Part shown: positions 1 through 5,799 of the stretch, one piece after another
How the letters are laid out: the number at the start of each line of letters is the position of its first letter
How positions within the stretch are numbered: position 1 is the first letter of the stretch
Origin: Clostridiales bacterium
GTDB lineage: Bacteria; Bacillota; Clostridia; WRLR01
Direction of reading: 5' to 3'
NCBI GenBank assembly: GCA_031287655.1
Contig: JAITSR010000012.1
Coordinates: 1-8,948 of the forward strand
DNA length: 8,948 nucleotides
Position numbers and translations under genes: made by a program
The notes under the pieces: model-generated
Database searches by the model: none
What the model was told of the DNA's origin: nothing
The model's input: the letters and a program-made list of their open reading frames with translations, nothing else

Positions 1-97
1 ATTCACGCTTATCTTTCGATAAGCGGTAAACTTCAATGACTAGAAGCATTATTTCTAATGCCAGCTTCAAAATCGCAAGCTGTTCTACAATCATCAT
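1..97 (-). CDS. Small hydrophobic peptide (possible type I toxin/holin-like), 3' end beyond window
   Basis: An open frame reads leftwards from ATG at 97 (a second ATG follows at 94) and leaves the window after 32 codons without a stop. The peptide begins MMIVEQLAILKLALEIMLLV and continues IEVYRLSKDKRE. It therefore has a short N-terminus, one hydrophobic stretch of about 20 residues with two embedded Glu, then a charged Lys/Arg/Asp tail. A strong site AAAGGAGGTGG lies just upstream, and a TTGAAC-N17-TATAAT promoter lies about 60 bases further up. Very small single-helix peptides with this architecture are known as type I toxins and 'putative holin-like toxins' of Firmicutes, and several of those have translation-inhibiting leaders. 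The shape matches; a specific family match is not demonstrated, and the embedded acidic residues could instead indicate an amphipathic helix. Any antisense RNA partner would lie to the left of the window. That it is a real gene is well supported by signals; its function is inference. Confidence 0.6.
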   Translation of the reverse strand, partial: MMIVEQLAILKLALEIMLLVIEVYRLSKDKRE

Positions 98-98
98 A

Positions 99-122
99 CC
101 ACCTCCTTTCGCAAGGAAGTGG
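99..122 (-). promoter_or_regulatory. Stem-loop sequestering the Shine-Dalgarno site of the small peptide gene
   Basis: Read on the minus strand, CCACTTCCTT, loop GCGA, AAGGAGGTGG forms a continuous 10-bp stem. One of the pairs is G-U, formed only in the minus-strand RNA; the same position is a C-A mismatch on the plus strand. The loop is of the GNRA type. The 3' arm contains the complete ribosome binding site, which ends two bases before the start codon. As written, the site would be closed to ribosomes unless the stem is opened or the RNA is processed. Confidence 0.75.
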
Positions 123-159
123 AACAGGCCGCCAAACGGCAAATCCTTTATCTGTTTGG

Positions 160-188
160 ATTATACAACAAATCCGCTTGGGGTTCAA
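160..188 (-). promoter_or_regulatory. Sigma-A-type promoter for the minus-strand small peptide
   Basis: On the minus strand, TTGAAC (188-183) is separated by exactly 17 bases from a perfect TATAAT (165-160). The predicted transcription start is near 153, giving a leader of about 56 bases that contains the ribosome-site hairpin. It points away from the tRNA promoter at 283-312, so the two are divergent. Confidence 0.7.
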
Positions 189-243
189 CAGCGGCTGGAG
201 TACAATATATTTAGCCAAACAGGAGACTTTGATGTGTATATCT

Positions 244-265
244 GAAATGAGATGAGACTCATTTC
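244..265. repeat. 8-bp inverted repeat between divergent promoters
   Basis: GAAATGAG (244-251) and CTCATTTC (258-265) are perfect inverted copies around a six-base spacer. No T-run follows on either strand, so this is not a standard terminator. It lies upstream of both the tRNA promoter and the small-peptide promoter, where a binding site for a regulator would be expected. No function is shown. Confidence 0.4.
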
Positions 266-282
266 CCTAAAGGCATAATTTC

Positions 283-312
283 TTGACTTACGCGCGGGGG
301 ATATGCTAGAAT
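283..312 (+). promoter_or_regulatory. Promoter of tRNA-Thr
   Basis: TTGACT (283-288), an 18-base spacer and TAGAAT (307-312) place the start of transcription near 319, some 16 bases before the mature tRNA 5' end. This short leader is normal for RNase P-processed tRNA transcripts. Confidence 0.65.
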
Positions 313-335
313 ATGTCCGTTCGCAGTTGATGTCC

Positions 336-408
<73 letters not shown>

Positions 409-438
409 TCTAAGTGAATTGTGATTTGAGTGTTTCTC

Positions 439-466
439 TTGACACCTCGTTCAAACGGCATATAAT
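439..466 (+). promoter_or_regulatory. Near-consensus promoter of the ATPase/RNA ligase unit
   Basis: Perfect TTGACA (439-444) and perfect TATAAT (461-466) are separated by 16 bases. The -35 element begins 31 bases after the tRNA end. The predicted start is near 473, giving a leader of about 50 bases before the GTG at 526. Both hexamers match the sigma-A consensus completely, which suggests a strong basal promoter unless it is repressed. Confidence 0.8.
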
Positions 467-489
467 AAATATGAAAAATGCTGTTGCTA

Positions 490-516
490 TTGCGTTTTTT
501 AATATGAATAACGCGA
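490..516 (+). promoter_or_regulatory. Leader stem-loop overlapping the ATPase ribosome binding site
   Basis: TTGCGTT (490-496) can pair with AACGCGA (510-516), seven pairs including one G-U, around a 13-base A/T-rich loop. The 3' arm runs into GAGG (515-518), the ribosome binding site for the GTG at 526, covering its first two bases. The structure is modest and the regulatory role is inferred. Confidence 0.35.
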
Positions 517-525
517 GGTTTTACC

Positions 526-1872
526 GTGAAAAGAAATCTGCTGGATAAAATGAAAAAGTGGAAGAACAGCGAGTACCGGAAGCCGCTGATTGTCAAAGGT
601 GTGCGCCAATGCGGGAAAACATGGCTGCTCAGGGAATTTGGCGCGACCTTTTATGAGGATGCCGCCTACTTTAACTTCGAGGGAAACGACGATCTGGGAG
701 CGCGCTTTGAGCACGATCTGGACGTAAGGCGTATCGTCACTGAACTCGGGATATTGCGGAAAAAGGCCATTATACCCGGAAAAACACTGATTATTTTCGA
801 CGAGATTCAGTTTTGCAACAGGGCGCTGACCTCGCTGAAATATTTCTGCGAAAACGCGCCGGAGTATCATGTGATCTGTGCCGGTTCGCTGCTCGGAATC
901 GCTTTGAGCAAGCCGCTCTCTTTTCCGGTGGGCAAGGTGGATTTTCTGACCCTGCTTCCTATGAATTTTCAGGAATTTCTATTGGCGAACGGCGAAGAAA
1001 TGCTCTGCGAGCATTTACAAGACTTAAAGCCAAACGAGAAGGTATCCGATCTGTTTGCCGGCAAATTGGAGAACTATCTGCGCGCCTACTATATCACAGG
1101 CGGGATGCCGGAGGCGGTGGACACATGGATTCGCACAAAAGATATTGAACAGTTGGAGACTGTCCAGCAGCAGATTTTGAACAGCTACGAACTGGATTTT
1201 GCCAAGCACGCGCCGTCAAAGGACTTCCCGAAACTGTCCGCCATCTGGCGCTCCATACCGCTCCAGCTCTCAAAAGAGAACAGCAAGTTTATCTTCAGCC
1301 AAGTCAAAAAGGGCTGGAGAGCGAAGGATTTGGAGGACGCGCTGGAATGGCTGTTATCGGCGGGGCTGGTCTATAAAGTGGCGAAAATCGAAAAGCCCTT
1401 TGTGCCGCTTTCTGCATATGCCGATCAGACATTTTTTAAGCTGTATCTGGCGGATGTCGGCCTGCTGCGAAAAATGGCCGGCGTATCCGCAGGACATATT
1501 CTGCAAAAAAGCGATGAATATAAGGAATTTAAGGGCGCGATGGTCGAAAACTACGTTTTGTGCGAGATGGTGAACCTATATGAGGCCGAATGGTTCTACT
1601 GGAAATCCGGAAACACGGCGGAAGTGGATTTTATTCTCCGGCACGATACCGACCTTATTCCGGTTGAGGTGAAGTCCGAGCGCAACGACAAGGCAAAATC
1701 CCTTGCGGAGTACAGGAAAAAATATAATCCAAGAATATCCGTCAAGACCTCCATGAACAATGTCGGCGGCGGGGAAGTGCGGCTGATTCCGCTTTATCTT
1801 CTCTGGCAGATGAACAAGTATCTGTCGGACGATCGCACGGCGGTTATGTCAGAATCAAGCGGCAGAAATTAG
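526..1872 (+). CDS. AAA+ ATPase, AAA_14/DUF4143 family
   Basis: This 448-residue protein has the two-part architecture of the widespread AAA_14 plus DUF4143 ATPases, whose physiological role is mostly unknown. Walker A is GVRQCGKT (residues 25-32), Walker B is LIIFDEIQ (88-95, D92-E93), and a sensor-like strand ICAGSLLG sits at 117-124. TGGMPEAV (191-198) is the usual junction segment. The C-terminal DUF4143 half carries a PD-(D/E)xK-like pattern: E341, then EVDF (366-369) and EVKS (381-384). Family members commonly keep this nuclease-like core, but catalysis is rarely demonstrated. The length is normal for the family and no frameshift is seen. The GTG start is preferred over the ATG at residue 9 because GAGG (515-518) is seven bases upstream and the N-terminus KRNLLDKM resembles family starts. 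It is transcribed from the promoter at 439-466 and followed 58 bases later by the RNA ligase, so the two are probably cotranscribed. The protein is predicted to be cytosolic. Confidence 0.93.
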   Translation: MKRNLLDKMKKWKNSEYRKPLIVKGVRQCGKTWLLREFGATFYEDAAYFNFEGNDDLGARFEHDLDVRRIVTELGILRKKAIIPGKTLIIFDEIQFCNRALTSLKYFCENAPEYHVICAGSLLGIALSKPLSFPVGKVDFLTLLPMNFQEFLLANGEEMLCEHLQDLKPNEKVSDLFAGKLENYLRAYYITGGMPEAVDTWIRTKDIEQLETVQQQILNSYELDFAKHAPSKDFPKLSAIWRSIPLQLSKENSKFIFSQVKKGWRAKDLEDALEWLLSAGLVYKVAKIEKPFVPLSAYADQTFFKLYLADVGLLRKMAGVSAGHILQKSDEYKEFKGAMVENYVLCEMVNLYEAEWFYWKSGNTAEVDFILRHDTDLIPVEVKSERNDKAKSLAEYRKKYNPRISVKTSMNNVGGGEVRLIPLYLLWQMNKYLSDDRTAVMSESSGRN

Positions 1873-1891
1873 CGTTTCGCGCGACGAAACG
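1873..1891 (+). repeat. Perfect hairpin immediately after the ATPase stop codon
   Basis: CGTTTCG (1873-1879) and CGAAACG (1885-1891) form a 7-bp stem around a five-base loop, starting directly after the TAG stop. No U-run follows, so it is unlikely to terminate transcription. In this position it could protect the 3' end of a processed ATPase message or adjust the ratio of ATPase to ligase. Confidence 0.45.
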
Positions 1892-1930
1892 TACATGATA
1901 TTATATAGCGGTGAGAAAGAAGGAATGATC

Positions 1931-3019
1931 ATGCCGCTTGCCATCAGCGCTTTCATACATGACAACCTCGATTGGGAGAAGAAATTGGCGGAATCGCCAT
2001 ACTTTGTGAAAGCCAAACGAGAAGACGGTTTCGTTCTGTTAAAATATGATCAGATTCACTCGGACTTCACCTTGCCTGTTGTCCGCGAATGCCGCGGCAT
2101 TATCCTTGATGAAACGGATCATTACAGGCCCGTTTGCGTCCCCTTTTTCAAATTCGGCAATTTTGGGGAGAGTTATATTCCTGAGATTGACTGGGCTACG
2201 GCACGGGTTCAAGAGAAAATAGACGGTTCGCTTGTCAAGCTGTGGTATGGCAGAAGCCGGTGGCGTATCTCCAGCAACGGGGAAATCGACGCCCGCAACG
2301 CGCATATCCACAGCGCGCTTTTAACACACGGGCGGCGAACCGATTTACACAGCCTTTTTATGGAGGCTTGGGCGAAAACCGGTCTGTCCACGGGAAGCCT
2401 GAACACAGACTATACCTATCTGTTCGAGCTGACGTCGCCGCATAACCGCGTCGTTATCCGCTACGAAGACGTCAGTATCCGGCACCTCGGGACACGAGAC
2501 AATCGGACGCTGCGCGAATGTGAGACGGATATTGGGGTATCCAAGCCGCGTCTGTTCACGCTCAAGACCCTGAATGACTGTATAGAAAGCGCGAAGGCGC
2601 TTGGCGACAGCGGGGAAGGGTATGTCGTCGTAGACCGGTTCTACAACCGGATCAAGGTGAAATCTCCGCGCTATGTAGCCCTGAATCACTTGGTACAGGG
2701 TGTGGCGACACATGGTCACATAGTGGAGATCATTCAAAAAAACGAGCAAGCGGAGTTTCTGACCTATTTCCCCGAATATCAAGAGGTTTTCGATGAGATT
2801 TTGCGCCGGATCCACGGGTTTTCAGAGCGGCAGGATACCGCGCTGGCCGAGCTTCAAACTGCAAAGTTTGATTCTCGAAAGGCGCTCGCCGCGGCTGTGA
2901 TGAAAACCGAATGTCCCGCCTGTCTGTTCGCTCTCATTGATGGAAAAGCGGTCAACGCTCTGAATTGGCTGCTGTCGCGGTCGGCGGCAAAAGTACTGGA
3001 ATATATCGGACTGGTCTAA
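1931..3019 (+). CDS. T4 Rnl1-like ATP-dependent RNA ligase
   Basis: A 362-residue nucleotidyltransferase that joins RNA 5'-phosphate and 3'-OH ends through a covalent lysyl-AMP and an RNA-adenylate intermediate. The ligase motifs appear in order: motif I EKIDGS (95-100, acceptor Lys96), the preceding RECRGIIL (52-59) and FFKFGNFGE (72-80) segments typical of the Rnl1/RnlA family, motif III YLFELTSP (163-170), motif IV EGYVVV (229-234) and motif V IKVKSP (241-246). Residues 250-362 form a mostly helical C-terminal domain, where T4 Rnl1 has its tRNA-specificity domain. The ATG at 1931 is chosen over in-frame ATGs at 1895 and 1925 because AAGGA (1920-1924) sits six bases before it. No PNKP-type kinase/phosphatase or Hen1-like partner is adjacent; the only partner is the upstream ATPase. 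It is cytosolic. The family call is strong, while the natural substrate (cleaved tRNA, phage RNA or other) is unknown. Confidence 0.92.
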   Translation: MPLAISAFIHDNLDWEKKLAESPYFVKAKREDGFVLLKYDQIHSDFTLPVVRECRGIILDETDHYRPVCVPFFKFGNFGESYIPEIDWATARVQEKIDGSLVKLWYGRSRWRISSNGEIDARNAHIHSALLTHGRRTDLHSLFMEAWAKTGLSTGSLNTDYTYLFELTSPHNRVVIRYEDVSIRHLGTRDNRTLRECETDIGVSKPRLFTLKTLNDCIESAKALGDSGEGYVVVDRFYNRIKVKSPRYVALNHLVQGVATHGHIVEIIQKNEQAEFLTYFPEYQEVFDEILRRIHGFSERQDTALAELQTAKFDSRKALAAAVMKTECPACLFALIDGKAVNALNWLLSRSAAKVLEYIGLV

Positions 3020-3059
3020 AACCGTCTAATCTCCCCAAAAAATTTTTTTGTAAAACCGC

Positions 3060-3088
3060 TTGACAGCGAATGGGAAATATTGTAAGAT
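3060..3088 (+). promoter_or_regulatory. tadZ promoter: Promoter of the Tad pilus operon
   Basis: TTGACA (3060-3065), a 17-base spacer and TAAGAT (3083-3088) predict transcription from about 3095, roughly 50 bases before the tadZ ATG. The preceding 3020-3059 is A/T-rich with no gene and no strong terminator. All six downstream genes are collinear with short gaps, so this is likely the operon's main promoter. Confidence 0.7.
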
Positions 3089-3098
3089 CAAAATGTAA

Positions 3099-3113
3099 AT
3101 ATTTTGAAAATAT
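3099..3113. repeat. 15-bp inverted repeat at the tadZ transcription start
   Basis: ATATTTT (3099-3105) and AAAATAT (3107-3113) are perfect inverted arms around a single G. The site overlaps or directly follows the predicted start of transcription, a typical place for a repressor operator. A/T-rich palindromes also arise by chance, so confidence is limited. Confidence 0.35.
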
Positions 3114-3145
3114 GGATATTGATAGATTGTCAGGCGGGCGGTGAA

Positions 3146-4285
3146 ATGAGCAGACTGAATCTTGTCGTGATGGACAGGGACGCGCGGTATATGGAGAACT
3201 TCGCGGGATATGTGACCGGAAATTACCGGCACCGTTTCAACTTGCAGACCTTTTCGCAGTTTGACCGGTTTCTCGCGTATATTCAGCGCAAAGACGCCAA
3301 GGCGGACATTCTCCTTGTCTCCTCGGATGCCTGCGGGGACTGGGTGGGCAAAGTGGAATCGGGCCTTGTGATCGCGCTCACGGAGGGCGGCGCGCTTGCG
3401 GAGAGCGGCGCCCGCGCGGCGGAGAGCGTTCCCGTCGTGGATCGCTATCGCGGCGCGGACAGGCTGGTCAGCGACATTCTGCGCATCTATTCGGAGTGTG
3501 ACCGCGTGTCGCCGGAGTCCGGGCTTGTGCGCGGAGGGCGCGAGGCCCGGGTTTCGCTGATGTTTTCCCCATGCGGCGGGGCGGGGCGGACGACGGTCGC
3601 GCTTGCGCTCTGCTCCCACTACGCGCGTTCCAAGCTGCACGCGCTCTACCTGAATTTGGACTGGGCCGGCGTAGAGCCGCTTGCTTTTGAAGGCGCGCGG
3701 GCGGGCGGCCTTTCCGACATCATTTACTCGCTGAAAACGCGCCCGGAAAAACTCGGGTTAAAGCTCGAGGCCCTGAGCCAGACTGAGCGCCGGGGCGGCT
3801 TTTCATTCTATGCGCCGCCGACCTATCCGATGGACGTCGACGAGCTCCTGCCTTCGGAGCTGGAGCAGCTGATCGCAAAGCTCCGGAGCGTCGGGATATT
3901 TGACCGGATCGTGATCGACACGCACAGCGGGCTCTCCGTGCGCAACAAAACGCTTCTGGAGCTCGTGGACAATGTGATGATCGTAAGCCGGACGGGAGGC
4001 GCGGAACGGCGTAAGCTCGCGCTTCTGAAAGCTCAGCTTGACAGGGTTTTTTCGGATCGCGCGGAGGATATTTATAAGCGGAGCCATATTTTGTTGAACG
4101 GGACGGAGGATAGCGGCGGGGAGCCGTTTTCCGAAGCCGTGCGCGAGATGTCTGAACTCTTTCGGGCAAAGGCTTCATTTTTACCCTACTGCGGCGAAAT
4201 CAGCGGCGATTACCGCGCGGATGCGGTGTCCAGTATCACGAACGGTTTCGGGTCGGCGCTTCTGGAAATCGCGCACAGGCTGTGA
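3146..4285 (+). CDS. tadZ: TadZ/CpaE-like pilus localisation ATPase
   Basis: A 379-residue protein of the TadZ/CpaE type, a MinD/ParA-related P-loop protein that positions the Tad machine. Residues 1-115 resemble an atypical receiver domain: LNLVVMDRD (4-12) and ADILLVSSD (53-61). The residue expected to be the phosphorylated Asp is replaced by Ser. The MinD-like part starts near 134. Its P-loop is CGGAGRTT (143-150), with Cys in place of the signature lysine and Arg148 in place of the catalytic P-loop lysine. The A' strand YLNLDWAG (168-175) and Walker B-like IVIDTHSG (255-262) remain. TadZ proteins with degenerate P-loops are known, so it may bind nucleotide weakly or not hydrolyse it. The ATG at 3146 follows GGCGGTGAA and matches the start of the receiver fold; the frame could open earlier at a TTG at 3104, but that lies in the leader. 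It is the first gene of the operon, 25 bases before tadA. Confidence 0.88.
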   Translation: MSRLNLVVMDRDARYMENFAGYVTGNYRHRFNLQTFSQFDRFLAYIQRKDAKADILLVSSDACGDWVGKVESGLVIALTEGGALAESGARAAESVPVVDRYRGADRLVSDILRIYSECDRVSPESGLVRGGREARVSLMFSPCGGAGRTTVALALCSHYARSKLHALYLNLDWAGVEPLAFEGARAGGLSDIIYSLKTRPEKLGLKLEALSQTERRGGFSFYAPPTYPMDVDELLPSELEQLIAKLRSVGIFDRIVIDTHSGLSVRNKTLLELVDNVMIVSRTGGAERRKLALLKAQLDRVFSDRAEDIYKRSHILLNGTEDSGGEPFSEAVREMSELFRAKASFLPYCGEISGDYRADAVSSITNGFGSALLEIAHRL

Positions 4286-4310
4286 ACCGAAAAAGAGGGG
4301 AGGCGGCGGC

Positions 4311-5729
4311 ATGAGTGCGGCGACGGCAGCGACAGCATCGACAACAGCGACGGCGGTGACGACGACGGCGACAGCTGCGGCGGCATTTGACAGGTTGTTC
4401 ATGGAGATCAAGGCCGAAATGCTCGGCAGGCTTGATATGAAGCGCGACATGGCGGACGACGAGGTGCTCGACATCATCGAGAGCATCGTGCTCCAAAAAT
4501 CCGGGGAGCGCTACTACCCGCTCGCCGAGCGCAAGCGGCTCACAGAGCGCGTGTTCAACTCGATCCGGCGGCTCGACGTCATTCAGCCGTTGATCGACGA
4601 CGCGGGGATCACCGAGATCATGGTGAACGGGCATCGCGACATCTTTATCGAACGCGAGGGCAAAGTCGCAAAGACAGACTTTTTCTTCGAGACGTCAGAA
4701 AAGCTCGAGGACGTCATACAGAGTATTGTGTCAAAAGTGAACCGGACGGTCAACGAGGCCACGCCGATTGTCGACGCGAGGCTTTCGGACGGCTCGCGCG
4801 TCAACGTCGTGCTGCGGCCGATCGCGATCGACGGCCCTGTGCTGACAATCCGCAAATTCCCGGAAAAGCCGATGTCGATCGAACGGCTCCTGATGTTCGG
4901 CAGCATAGACGAGGGGATCGCGGAGCTGCTGAACGTGCTTGTGCGCGCGCGGTACAACCTCTTTATCAGCGGCGGCACCGGCTCCGGCAAGACGTCGCTC
5001 CTGAACGCGGTCGCGGCGATGATTCCGCCGGAGGAACGCGTGATTACGATCGAGGACTCGGCGGAGCTCCAGCTGAAATCGCTGAAAAACCTTGTGCGCC
5101 TTGAAACGCGCAACGCAAACACGGAGGGCAAGGGCCAGATTGACATGGGAAACCTGATCAAGTCGTCGCTGCGAATGAGGCCGGACCGCATCCTCGTGGG
5201 GGAGGTGCGCGACGGACTGGCGGCGTATTATATGCTGCAAAGCATGAACACGGGGCATGACGGTTCTTTGACGACCGGCCACGCAAATTCCGCGCGGGAT
5301 ATGCTCTCGCGTCTCGAAACGATGGTGCTGAGCGAGGAAGCGGTCCCGCTCGAGGCGATCCGTCAGCAGGTCGCGTCCGCGATTGACGTGATCGTCCATG
5401 TCGCGCGGCTGCGCGACGGCAGCAGAAAAGTTGTGGAGATTTCGGAGCTGGACGGCCTGCGCGACGGCCAAATCGTGTTGAACCGGCTGTACGAGTTTGC
5501 GGAGCGGCCCAAAGACGAAATCCGGCCGACAGGTGAGACGCGTCCGATCGATGAAATAGGTGAGTTTCGGTCGACAGGCGGGTTCCGGGAAAAGCGGGGG
5601 AGCCCGCGCGCACCGGAGGAGGGGGCCGTACACGGCGTGTTCCGGCAAACCGGGAACCTGATCCGAAACACGACAAAGCTGAGGCTCGCGGGGCTGAGCA
5701 GCCCGTTTTTTGAGGCGGAAACTGTTTAA
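4311..5729 (+). CDS. tadA: TadA/CpaF-type secretion ATPase
   Basis: A 472-residue hexameric traffic ATPase of the VirB11/GspE superfamily that powers Tad pilus assembly at the cytoplasmic face. The N-terminal CpaF domain includes ITEIMVNG (100-107) and TPIVDARLSDGSRVNVV (151-167). Catalytic motifs follow: Walker A GGTGSGKT (221-228), Asp box ITIEDSAEL (245-253), Walker B RILVGEVRDG (293-302, Glu298), and His box around NTGHDGSLTTGHANS (313-327). Start choice: GGGGAGG lies upstream of the ATG at 4311; the frame is open back to 4221 but that would overlap tadZ. Two features are unusual: residues 2-25 consist only of Ser, Ala, Thr and Val, and residues 398-438 form a Pro/Gly/charged insert before the normal C-terminal segment HGVFRQTGN...KLRLAGL. 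If the N-terminal stretch is untranslated, ATG at 4401 is an alternative. The next gene, tadB, follows after a 70-base gap containing a hairpin. Confidence 0.95.
   Translation: MSAATAATASTTATAVTTTATAAAAFDRLFMEIKAEMLGRLDMKRDMADDEVLDIIESIVLQKSGERYYPLAERKRLTERVFNSIRRLDVIQPLIDDAGITEIMVNGHRDIFIEREGKVAKTDFFFETSEKLEDVIQSIVSKVNRTVNEATPIVDARLSDGSRVNVVLRPIAIDGPVLTIRKFPEKPMSIERLLMFGSIDEGIAELLNVLVRARYNLFISGGTGSGKTSLLNAVAAMIPPEERVITIEDSAELQLKSLKNLVRLETRNANTEGKGQIDMGNLIKSSLRMRPDRILVGEVRDGLAAYYMLQSMNTGHDGSLTTGHANSARDMLSRLETMVLSEEAVPLEAIRQQVASAIDVIVHVARLRDGSRKVVEISELDGLRDGQIVLNRLYEFAERPKDEIRPTGETRPIDEIGEFRSTGGFREKRGSPRAPEEGAVHGVFRQTGNLIRNTTKLRLAGLSSPFFEAETV
4314..4385 (+). repeat. Triplet-phased low-complexity tract in the tadA 5' end
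   Basis: This stretch is built almost entirely of GCG, ACG, ACA, GCA and related triplets, encoding 24 residues of Ala and Thr with single Ser and Val substitutions. Such a tract can gain or lose triplets by slippage without breaking the frame. Confidence 0.6.
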
Positions 5730-5735
5730 AGTGCC

Positions 5736-5758
5736 GTAACGCCATGGATGGGCGTTAC
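5736..5758 (+). repeat. Intercistronic hairpin between tadA and tadB
   Basis: GTAACGCC (5736-5743) and GGCGTTAC (5751-5758) form a perfect 8-bp stem with a seven-base loop, seven bases after the tadA stop. No U-run follows, so it probably does not terminate. It may mark an mRNA processing or stability site that separates cytosolic ATPase expression from that of the membrane components. Confidence 0.5.
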
Positions 5759-5799
5759 AGGGTGGAGCGCGTTGGAGCGGGAAGGCGGTGGAGGGCGCG

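Noticed and set aside
33..245. Short overlapping frames on both strands in the left intergenic region
   Set aside because: They lack ribosome binding sites, overlap the clear promoter and leader of the minus-strand peptide in the wrong frame, and encode no recognisable pattern.
471..548. A 25-codon upstream frame overlapping the ATPase start
   Set aside because: Its ATG lies about at the predicted transcription start and has no ribosome binding site; it is out of frame with the ATPase.
1876..1906. Possible separate promoter for the RNA ligase (TATTAT/TATAT near 1899-1906)
   Set aside because: No acceptable -35 element lies 16-18 bases upstream; the sequence there is the GC-rich hairpin.
1895..1930. 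Earlier in-frame starts of the RNA ligase
   Set aside because: The ATG at 1895 has no ribosome site and the ATG at 1925 directly abuts AAGGA with no spacing; the ATG at 1931 has correct spacing.
3009..3052. Possible terminator after the RNA ligase
   Set aside because: A six-pair bulged stem (3009-3026) is followed by a T-run only after about 18 bases, and AAAAAATTTTTTT alone is a weak A/T structure. It is not a standard intrinsic terminator.
4731..5648. Long antisense frame (305 codons) opposite tadA
   Set aside because: It lies fully inside a gene with intact catalytic motifs; long shadow frames are common in GC-rich coding DNA. Its translation is Arg/His-rich without any domain.
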